In this document: piece by piece, positions 1 to 5,029 of the stretch
Numbering within the stretch: the stretch's first letter is position 1
Layout: each line of letters starts with the position of its first letter
Notes under the pieces: model-generated
Told to the model about the DNA's origin: nothing
The model's input: only the letters and a program-made list of their open reading frames with translations
Database searches by the model: none
NCBI GenBank assembly: GCA_964507305.1
Contig: CAZDPQ010000142.1
Coordinates: forward strand, 1-6,447
DNA length: 6,447 bases
Reading direction: 5' to 3'
Origin: JAQVYV01 sp964507305
GTDB taxonomy: Bacteria; Bacillota; Clostridia; Saccharofermentanales; UBA5734
Made by a program: the position numbers and the translations under genes

Positions 1-1207
1 CTTTTTCGAAAACCCTGAATTCCTTGACATGGTTGGAATTCAGGTAGTTGTATCCGGAACCGGTCTGCGAAGCATGGTTCCCGAGCAGGATGATCCGGAT
101 ATAACGCGCCTTAACGCTGTCAAACGACCCGCCGTAGATGTCCAGGCGGTCGTTATCCTTCACTTCGCAGCAGACTTTATACGCATCCCCGGCATTGAGC
201 TTGTATTCGATCCGGAAATCCTGGGGGCCCGGTACCAGAAAAGGTCTTTCCGCCCCTGACACAAAATCGAACCGGTCAATCACCGCGGCTCTTCCGATAT
301 CAAATTCCGCCCAGGCGCCCCGGGGAAGCTCGTGGACCCCGGTGTCGAAATAATAAGTGTCCTTTCCCTCCGGGAGCACCCGCGGGACAGGGTCGCCCGG
401 AGCGATGACATAGACGTTGGGATCCGATTTCGCCGGCTGGTCCTTTTCGGGCGGATCGGTCAGAATGTGCAGGACGTTTTTATCCCAGTCCCCGTTGGCG
501 CGGATGACCACCTTCCGCGGGGCGTCGGCATCCTGCTCCAGCGTGAAATAGATCGTGTTTTTCTCTTGCGTATAGCGGATCCCGTAGGAATCCGGGGAAA
601 TGTCCAGCGAGTTCAGCGCGCTTTTATTATAGGTGACCTTGAGCTCGATTTTACCGAGAAAATCCAGCCGGGCCATCGATGTGTCGATCGGTCCGTTGTA
701 TTCCATCCCCACCAGCGCGCGAAGAGGATCCGCCCCCTCCTGGTGGCCGACTTTCACGTTGTAGATGAAAACCGGCGTCCATTCGGACGCGCCGGCCAGC
801 CGGGCATAGAGGGAATAGCTGTTGTTCGGAGCCGTCCCGGCGGGCGGTGTCCACACGTCGAGCTGACCCGACGAGGAGGTCCGGGAAATCACCGCGGAGG
901 AGGTGCCGGAGGGCGTCGAAGAACTGCCGGAAGACGCCGAGGATGCCCGGGACGATGGCCCGGATCCGGAAACGGACGATCCCTGCGAAAGGCCGGATCC
1001 GGACGGAACGCCGGTCCCTTCCGTCGGGGAGGCTCCTTCCGTCAGAGCCGCGGAAGCGCCGTCCGAAGCAGAGGATGGTTCCCCCCGGTGCGCGCGTCCG
1101 CCTGCCAGCATCGCCGCTGCCGATGCGACGAGAAAAAGCCCCGCGAGCAGCGAAGCCGATAAAAGCACTTTCTTTTGATCTGAAAAAAACGACTTCATCC
1201 AACGCAT
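1..1207 (-). CDS. Secreted/anchored Ser-rich protein with glycosidase-type beta-sandwich and discoidin-like domain (partial)
   Basis: The reading frame is open from ATG 1207 to the window edge (402 codons); the C-terminus is missing. Residues 1-13 are basic and 14-35 hydrophobic, giving a signal peptide or uncleaved anchor; no lipobox cysteine is seen. Residues 43-114 are a Ser/Gly/Thr/Pro linker. Residues about 115-270 resemble the beta-sandwich that precedes the beta-helix in GH28/GH49-type glycosidases: a YGI segment (208-210), NTIYFTLEQ, then DPNVYVIAPG and TYYFDTGVHEL (284-294). Residues about 298-402 read as an F5/8 type C (discoidin) fold: WAEFDIG (299-305), FRIEYKLNAG (331-340), ARYIRI (367-372) and a closing VKEFRVF. 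I infer extracellular carbohydrate binding; a catalytic beta-helix could lie in the missing part. ATG 1207 is chosen because GGGGGA lies 7 nt upstream. An in-frame ATG at codon 4 is possible but less well placed. The exact family is uncertain. Confidence 0.8.
   Translation of the reverse strand, partial: MRWMKSFFSDQKKVLLSASLLAGLFLVASAAAMLAGGRAHRGEPSSASDGASAALTEGASPTEGTGVPSGSGLSQGSSVSGSGPSSRASSASSGSSSTPSGTSSAVISRTSSSGQLDVWTPPAGTAPNNSYSLYARLAGASEWTPVFIYNVKVGHQEGADPLRALVGMEYNGPIDTSMARLDFLGKIELKVTYNKSALNSLDISPDSYGIRYTQEKNTIYFTLEQDADAPRKVVIRANGDWDKNVLHILTDPPEKDQPAKSDPNVYVIAPGDPVPRVLPEGKDTYYFDTGVHELPRGAWAEFDIGRAAVIDRFDFVSGAERPFLVPGPQDFRIEYKLNAGDAYKVCCEVKDNDRLDIYGGSFDSVKARYIRIILLGNHASQTGSGYNYLNSNHVKEFRVFEK
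866..1081 (-). repeat. Low-complexity Ser/Gly-rich linker-coding segment
   Basis: This segment encodes residues 43-114 of the secreted protein, dominated by Ser, Gly, Ala, Thr and Pro. The DNA contains two copies of TCCGGATCCGG, each encoding SGSG (residues 69-72 and 80-83). Such linkers usually space a surface domain away from the membrane or cell wall. Confidence 0.6.
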
Positions 1208-1214
1208 CGGATCA

Positions 1215-1220
1215 TCCCCC
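1215..1220 (-). promoter_or_regulatory. Ribosome binding site of the secreted protein gene
   Basis: On the minus strand GGGGGA lies 7 nt before ATG 1207. It is an imperfect but well-spaced Shine-Dalgarno site and supports this start over downstream ATGs. Confidence 0.5.
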
Positions 1221-1239
1221 GGAACAATGATATGCCATC

Positions 1240-1248
1240 ATCATACCA
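1240..1248 (-). promoter_or_regulatory. Extended -10 promoter for the secreted protein gene
   Basis: The minus strand reads TGGTATGAT, an extended -10 element (TG-n-TATGAT, five of six matches to TATAAT). Only a weak -35 (TTATGA, 18 nt upstream) is visible, which is usual with extended -10 promoters. A start near 1233 would give a leader of about 25 nt. This suggests the gene is transcribed separately from the flavoenzyme genes upstream. Confidence 0.5.
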
Positions 1249-1311
1249 TGTCCGCGCGGGGATTCATAAGACTATCCGGTCAGCCTTGCCCATCCGGCTG
1301 CCCGTCCGCCC

Positions 1312-1340
1312 ATGCCGGGAAGCGATCCCGCATCCGGCAT
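1312..1340 (-). terminator. Hairpin just after the GlpB-like gene (weak or non-canonical terminator)
   Basis: ATGCCGG and CCGGCAT form a perfect 7-bp stem around a 15-nt loop, beginning 1 nt after the TAG stop at 1342. An alternative overlapping stem, CGGGA/TCCCG with a 5-nt loop, could form instead. No T-run follows, so it is not a standard intrinsic terminator. It may pause transcription or protect the mRNA 3' end. The position directly after a stop codon and before a new promoter favours an operon boundary. Confidence 0.35.
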
Positions 1341-1341
1341 T

Positions 1342-2892
1342 CTATCCCGTGATCGTAACCTTCGCGCCGGTGCCGGCAAGATCGTCAAGGATGACCTCGC
1401 CCGGCTCGGGGACATGGTCAAGCACCAGGTCGCGGATCACCGCCATGGCGTCCGTCATCCGCGCGAGCGGGATCGGGCGGTCCGTCCTCACGGGCCAGAT
1501 CCTCTCCGTCACGGCACGTCCGGCACAGCCTGCCGCCCCCGCTCCCTCCGTCTCCCGCGCCATTCCGGCCGCTCCGGGAAGGCGCATCAGGACGGTCGAC
1601 GTCAGCACCCGGACCGGGTCGCAGATCTCATTCGCAGCATAATCGGCGCCGCGCCGGCAGGTATAGCCGTCAAACGACCATTCGCCGTCCGCCCCGCGCC
1701 TCGCACGGATCCGGCAGCTCGCCGGGCATACCGTGCAGGTGATGAACCTCGTATTCTCATCCGCGGAGTCCTCCGCGCTGCCGGGTTCCTCTTCGGGTAC
1801 GACGCGCAGTCTGCCCTCGAACGGGCGGCCGAGCACATAGGCTGCCGCGGCCTTTCCTACGGTAACGGCATCCAGCGACACATGATCGACCAGATCATAG
1901 ACCTTGAACACATTGCCGCAGGCGAAAACGCCCCGCATCGACGTCTGCAGGTCCTCACCCGCCTCCGGACCTCCCGTCGCGCGGCTGATCGCGATCCCCG
2001 CCGATCGGCTCAGCTCATTCTCAGGAATGAGCCCTACTGAAAGCATCACGGTGTCGCAGGCGATCGTCTCCTCGGAACCCGGGATCTGCCGGCCTTCTCT
2101 GTCGAACCGGGCGATCACGACCGACTCGACGTGCGGCTTTCCCCGGATCTCGATGATCGTGCAATTCAGGTGCAGCGGGATGCCGAAGTCCTTCAGGCAC
2201 TGCTGCACATTCCGCTCCAGGCCACCGGGCTTCGGCATTTTCTCCAGGACCGCGACGACCTGCGCCCCCTCGAGCGTCATCCTGCGCGCCATGATCAGCC
2301 CGATGTCGCCCGAGCCCAGGATGACGATCCTCCGGCCCGGCAGATACCCCTCGATGTTGACGAAACGCTGCGCGCATCCGGCCGTGATCACACCGGCCGG
2401 TCTCCGGCCGGGAATCCCGAGGGCGCCCCGGGTCCTCTCGCGGCAGCCCATGGCCAGGATGACCGCCCCGGCGCGGATCCGCCGGATGCCGGTGCAGGTC
2501 CCGGAAATCGTGACTTCCCTGAAAGCACCGTCCCGCGCTCCGTCGCCGGCACCGTCCGATGCGCCGCGCGACTCGCCGACCGCAAGGACGATCGTCTCCG
2601 TCAGGATCTCGACGCCCGCCTCGCGGGCTTTCGCGATCCAGCGCCGCGCGTATTCGGGCCCGGTCAGTTCCTCGTTGAATTCGAAAAGTCCGAATCCCGT
2701 ATGGATGCACTGCGGAAGGATGCCTCCGGGCATCCGGTCCCGCTCGACGATGAGGACGCTCCCGGCACCCGCTTGCTTCGCCGATGTCGCCGAAGCAAGC
2801 CCGGCCGGGCCGGCCCCGACGACGACGATGTCATATTCATCCCGAATGCGAGGGGATCCCTGCGCATCCGTCAAACGATCATATCCGCTCAT
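1342..2892 (-). CDS. GlpB-like FAD-dependent oxidoreductase fused to a DUF1667 domain
   Basis: This 516-residue cytoplasmic flavoenzyme is a probable partner of the GlpA-like protein encoded just upstream. Residues 20-50 form the first dinucleotide-binding fold (GAGPAG at 26-31, acidic E50), followed by GGILPQC (56-62). A second fold is at 189-217 (GSGDIG, 193-198). The CGN (325-327) and DLVDHVS (333-339) segments match the FAD-binding C-terminal part of this two-dinucleotide oxidoreductase family. Residues about 383-516 are a DUF1667 domain: C386-x2-C389-x3-C393 and C412 in TCRRG probably bind a metal or Fe-S cluster, and WPVRTDRPIP (466-475) is typical. DUF1667 is commonly a separate gene of about 120 residues, so this is a fusion. 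Low-complexity insertions occur at 110-123 and 440-461. The start is ATG 2892, overlapping the upstream stop as ATGA, with AGG 8 nt ahead; a longer in-frame extension to 3033 lies inside the upstream gene and is rejected. The substrate is not shown by the sequence. Confidence 0.9.
   Translation of the reverse strand: MSGYDRLTDAQGSPRIRDEYDIVVVGAGPAGLASATSAKQAGAGSVLIVERDRMPGGILPQCIHTGFGLFEFNEELTGPEYARRWIAKAREAGVEILTETIVLAVGESRGASDGAGDGARDGAFREVTISGTCTGIRRIRAGAVILAMGCRERTRGALGIPGRRPAGVITAGCAQRFVNIEGYLPGRRIVILGSGDIGLIMARRMTLEGAQVVAVLEKMPKPGGLERNVQQCLKDFGIPLHLNCTIIEIRGKPHVESVVIARFDREGRQIPGSEETIACDTVMLSVGLIPENELSRSAGIAISRATGGPEAGEDLQTSMRGVFACGNVFKVYDLVDHVSLDAVTVGKAAAAYVLGRPFEGRLRVVPEEEPGSAEDSADENTRFITCTVCPASCRIRARRGADGEWSFDGYTCRRGADYAANEICDPVRVLTSTVLMRLPGAAGMARETEGAGAAGCAGRAVTERIWPVRTDRPIPLARMTDAMAVIRDLVLDHVPEPGEVILDDLAGTGAKVTITG
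2527..2562 (-). repeat. Three 12-bp tandem repeats inside the GlpB-like gene
   Basis: Three degenerate 12-bp units of form GC-N4-GACGG-N encode ASDG, AGDG and ARDG (residues 111-122). They sit between the strand ending in LAVGE and the one beginning FREVTI, likely an exposed loop of the FAD domain. The pattern suggests expansion by slippage. Confidence 0.75.
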
Positions 2893-4409
2893 GGCTCCGC
2901 CCTGCCGCCGTCCCTCGTTCTGCCGGACAGGATGCGAGACCCCGTGCCGGACAGTGTGATCTCCGATTCCTCCATCCCGGTCTCCCGGGCGATGATGCCC
3001 ATGACCCTCGGCAGGCAGAAGCCGCCCTGGCACCGCCCCATGCCGGCTCGCGTCCTCATCTTGATGCCGTTCACGGTCACTTCTCCGAGCGTCCTGCGGA
3101 TGGCGTCGATGATCTCGGGCTCCGTGATATTCTCGCAGCGGCAGATCACATTGGCGTAGCGGGGATCGGCGGCAAGCAGAGCGGCCTGCTCCGCGAGGCC
3201 GAGCCTGCGGAACCGGATCGGCTCTACGCGGCCTGACACAGCGCCCGGCCGGGGCCCGACGGCCCTGCCCGAACGGCGGAGCCTGCCGATGACCGCCTCC
3301 TCCAGCGCCTTCGAAATGGCCGGCGACGCCGTCAGGCCCGGCGATTCGATGCCCGCGGCCTGGAAAAGCCCCTCGGTTTCGCGGGATTCGCCGACGATGA
3401 AATCGTGGGTCGAGGGCGTCGCGCGGATGCCCGCAAACGTCCGGATCGAAGCGGACCTGTCCAGGGACGGGACCGACCGGAGCGCGCTGCTCCAGACCTC
3501 ATCCATCCCGCCCGTGGTCGTCGCCGTATCGTCCGGATCCGCCACGGCGTGCGCATTCGGCCCGATGATCATATTGCCGTCCACAGCCGGCGTGACGAGG
3601 ACACCCTTGCCCCTCTCGGTCGGCGTCTGGAACACCGTATGCCCGACCGGGCGGCCGTATTGCTTGTCAAGGATCGCATATTCGCCCCGCCGCGGCGTGA
3701 TCGTGAAGGAAGCATCGCCGGCCATGGCGGAGATCCGGTCCGCGAAAGCGCCCGCCGCGTTGACCACCAGCCTGGCCGTGATCCGCCTCTCCGGCCCTTG
3801 CCCGCGCCGCGTCGCGCAGCGCAGCAGGAATCCCCCGCCCGGTGCCGGACGTTCGATCCCCGTGACCTCATGCTCGAAAAAGAAATCGACACCGTTGCGC
3901 AGCGCCGTCTCGGCCGACGCGAACGTCAGCTCGTAGGGACAGACGATGCTGCCCGAAGGGGCGAGAAGCGCCGAATGGATCCCGCCGGCAAGGGCCGGCT
4001 CCAGCGCGCGGGCACGGTCCGCCGTCAGGAGCTCGAGGCCTTCGACGCCGTTCCTGCAGCCGTTCTCCAGAAGTCCGGCGAGATGCCGGTGCTCTTCTTC
4101 GCTGAACGCCAGGACCAGGGAGCCGTTGCGCACGAACGGCACCCCGAGCTCCGCGCAGAGCGACGGAAACAGGCGGCTGCCTTCCACATTGTATCTTGCC
4201 TTGAGAGTGCCGGGCACCGGATCGTACCCCGCATGGACGATCGCGCTGTTCGCGCCTGTCGCGCCTGCCGCCAGATCCGCTTCTTTCTCCAGCAGGCACA
4301 CCGATATGCCATGGCCGGACAGCCGGTAAGCCGTTATGCTGCCCACCACGCCCCCTCCCACGATGACAACGTCATACACGGGAGCGGGCTGTCCTATGAC
4401 TCGGGTCAT
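2889..4409 (-). CDS. GlpA-like FAD-dependent dehydrogenase with C-terminal BFD-like [2Fe-2S] domain
   Basis: This 506-residue protein of the DAO/GlpA type probably oxidises glycerol 3-phosphate or a related hydroxy-acid or polyol substrate, passing electrons to the next gene's product. The FAD site starts at DVVIVGGGVVGS (13-24), with E41 ending the second strand, ATGANSAIVHAGYD (50-63), VNAAG (216-220), GIRATP (328-333) and AGIESPGLT (352-360). Residues about 421-480 are a BFD-like domain with cysteines 423, 425, 460 and 465 (C-x-C-x34-C-x4-C), expected to hold a [2Fe-2S] cluster. No signal peptide or membrane segment is seen. The start is set at ATG 4409 because GAGGCGGA lies 7 nt upstream. 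An in-frame ATG at 4442 would add 11 residues but lacks a Shine-Dalgarno site. The gene follows spoVG by 45 nt and overlaps the next by 4 bp, so co-translation is likely. The related L-2-hydroxyglutarate oxidase family is an alternative identity. Confidence 0.92.
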   Translation of the reverse strand: MTRVIGQPAPVYDVVIVGGGVVGSITAYRLSGHGISVCLLEKEADLAAGATGANSAIVHAGYDPVPGTLKARYNVEGSRLFPSLCAELGVPFVRNGSLVLAFSEEEHRHLAGLLENGCRNGVEGLELLTADRARALEPALAGGIHSALLAPSGSIVCPYELTFASAETALRNGVDFFFEHEVTGIERPAPGGGFLLRCATRRGQGPERRITARLVVNAAGAFADRISAMAGDASFTITPRRGEYAILDKQYGRPVGHTVFQTPTERGKGVLVTPAVDGNMIIGPNAHAVADPDDTATTTGGMDEVWSSALRSVPSLDRSASIRTFAGIRATPSTHDFIVGESRETEGLFQAAGIESPGLTASPAISKALEEAVIGRLRRSGRAVGPRPGAVSGRVEPIRFRRLGLAEQAALLAADPRYANVICRCENITEPEIIDAIRRTLGEVTVNGIKMRTRAGMGRCQGGFCLPRVMGIIARETGMEESEITLSGTGSRILSGRTRDGGRAEP

Positions 4410-4416
4410 AAAAAAA

Positions 4417-4424
4417 TCCGCCTC
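4417..4424 (-). promoter_or_regulatory. Ribosome binding site deciding the GlpA-like start
   Basis: GAGGCGGA on the minus strand is separated by 7 nt (all T) from ATG 4409. The alternative ATG at 4442 is preceded by GCTCCTTTGC, which cannot pair with the 16S rRNA tail. Confidence 0.6.
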
Positions 4425-4454
4425 ATCGATATGTCGAACCATGCAAAGGAGCTT

Positions 4455-4736
4455 TTACGGAAGCGGAGGGATCTCCTGTAATTCCTTTTCCTGTTCGTAT
4501 TTGCTGACGATCCGTTTCACAAGGGAGTCCCTGAACTCTGTGTTGATCGGGTGGACGATATCCCTGTAAACACCATCCGGCGAGCGTCTGCTCGGCATTG
4601 CGATAAAAATCCCCTTCGTGCCTTCGATGACCTTGATGTCGTGGACCACAAAAACATCGTCAAATGTGACCGATACGACTGCTTTCATCTTACTGTCATT
4701 TTCGACCATCCTGATCCTGATCTCAGAAACTTCCAC
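4455..4736 (-). CDS. spoVG: SpoVG, nucleic-acid-binding regulator of septation and sporulation
   Basis: SpoVG is a small conserved protein, shown in Bacillota to bind RNA and DNA, that affects asymmetric septation, sporulation and surface or virulence genes. The 93-residue product has the full family signature: VSEIRIR near the N-terminus, MKAVVSVTFDD (17-27), FVVHDIKVIEG (29-39), IFIAMPSRRSPDG (43-55) and YRDIVHPINTEFR (57-69). The acidic, proline-containing tail is variable in the family. The start is GTG 4736, because AAGGAGG lies 8 nt upstream and the product then begins where family members normally do. An in-frame ATG at 4781 would add 15 residues unlike the family and has no clear ribosome binding site. 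The gene is visibly more A+T-rich than its neighbours (one central 60-base stretch is 47% GC), fitting a conserved, well-expressed gene rather than transfer. It heads the minus-strand unit leading into the flavoenzymes. Confidence 0.96.
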   Translation of the reverse strand: MEVSEIRIRMVENDSKMKAVVSVTFDDVFVVHDIKVIEGTKGIFIAMPSRRSPDGVYRDIVHPINTEFRDSLVKRIVSKYEQEKELQEIPPLP

Positions 4737-4744
4737 CGTCAGTT

Positions 4745-4751
4745 CCTCCTT
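4745..4751 (-). promoter_or_regulatory. Strong ribosome binding site of spoVG
   Basis: AAGGAGG, a near-perfect Shine-Dalgarno sequence, ends 8 nt before GTG 4736. It decides the GTG start over the upstream ATG at 4781 and predicts high translation. Confidence 0.85.
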
Positions 4752-4807
4752 GCGACCCTGATTGTCTCCCGAAATGCTCAAGATTACGCGCCGGTATTGC
4801 GCTATGT

Positions 4808-4836
4808 ATTATACACTATTTCACGCAGTTTGTCAT
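4808..4836 (-). promoter_or_regulatory. Sigma-A-type promoter of spoVG
   Basis: On the minus strand the -35 is ATGACA (4836-4831, five of six matches to TTGACA) and the -10 is TATAAT (4813-4808, perfect), with a 17-nt spacer. Transcription would start near 4801, leaving a leader of about 65 nt before GTG 4736. B. subtilis spoVG uses a sigma-H promoter; none with proper spacing is seen here. This is the only strong promoter found for the spoVG-flavoenzyme unit. Confidence 0.8.
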
Positions 4837-4906
4837 CATTCAACCATCCTGCACAGCCGTTCGGGCGGCTCTTTATGAACATCGCACAAAGCAGCTTCCC
4901 GGGCTG

Positions 4907-4940
4907 TTCCGCGGGAGATTTTCGCAGGGACCGCGCGGAA
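4907..4940. repeat. Inverted repeat upstream of murC
   Basis: TTCCGCG (4907-4913) and CGCGGAA (4934-4940) form a perfect 7-bp inverted repeat with a 20-nt gap. It lies between the spoVG and murC promoters, about 35 nt upstream of the murC -10. It could be an operator or simply chance in GC-rich sequence. The rest of the 4782-5029 intergenic region holds only the two promoters and the ribosome binding sites. Confidence 0.3.
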
Positions 4941-4973
4941 CCGGCAAACCGTGTATTTGTTTCAGCGGGTTTA

Positions 4974-4982
4974 TGTTAAAAT
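4974..4982 (+). promoter_or_regulatory. Extended -10 promoter of murC
   Basis: TGTTAAAAT is an extended -10 element (TG-n-TAAAAT, five of six matches to TATAAT). The -35 region is poor. A start near 4989 gives a leader of about 40 nt. It is divergent from the spoVG promoter, with about 130 nt between their -35 regions. Confidence 0.5.
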
Positions 4983-5012
4983 AAGATTTGGTGCAAAGGT
5001 GTCACACAGATC

Positions 5013-5021
5013 GGGATGAGG
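5013..5021 (+). promoter_or_regulatory. Ribosome binding site of murC
   Basis: GGGATGAGG ends 8 nt before GTG 5030. The ATG inside it (5016) is in another frame that yields only a short unrelated peptide, so GTG is the start. Confidence 0.65.
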
Positions 5022-5029
5022 TTTTTCAC

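Noticed and set aside
332..1202. ORFs 332-1162 (+) and 651-1202 (-) in the secreted protein region
   Set aside because: The minus frame from 1207 has a ribosome binding site, signal sequence, linker and recognisable domains. The others are low-complexity shadows; the 1202 ATG frame shares the start area but runs into unrelated Arg-rich sequence.
4410..4470. Intrinsic terminator between spoVG and the GlpA-like gene (T-run at 4410-4416)
   Set aside because: The seven Ts have no GC-rich stem directly before them; they form the spacer between the ribosome binding site and ATG 4409.
1904..4481. Long + strand ORFs (1904-2959, 2131-3159, 3405-4481) opposite the flavoenzyme genes
   Set aside because: They overlap each other and the two well-supported flavoenzymes, are full of Arg, Pro and Ala, and show no domain pattern.
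4818..4850. Sigma-H-like promoter for spoVG (AGGATGG ... GAAAT)
   Set aside because: The spacing is 21 nt, while sigma-H promoters have about 12-14 nt. The ATGACA-17-TATAAT promoter is far better.
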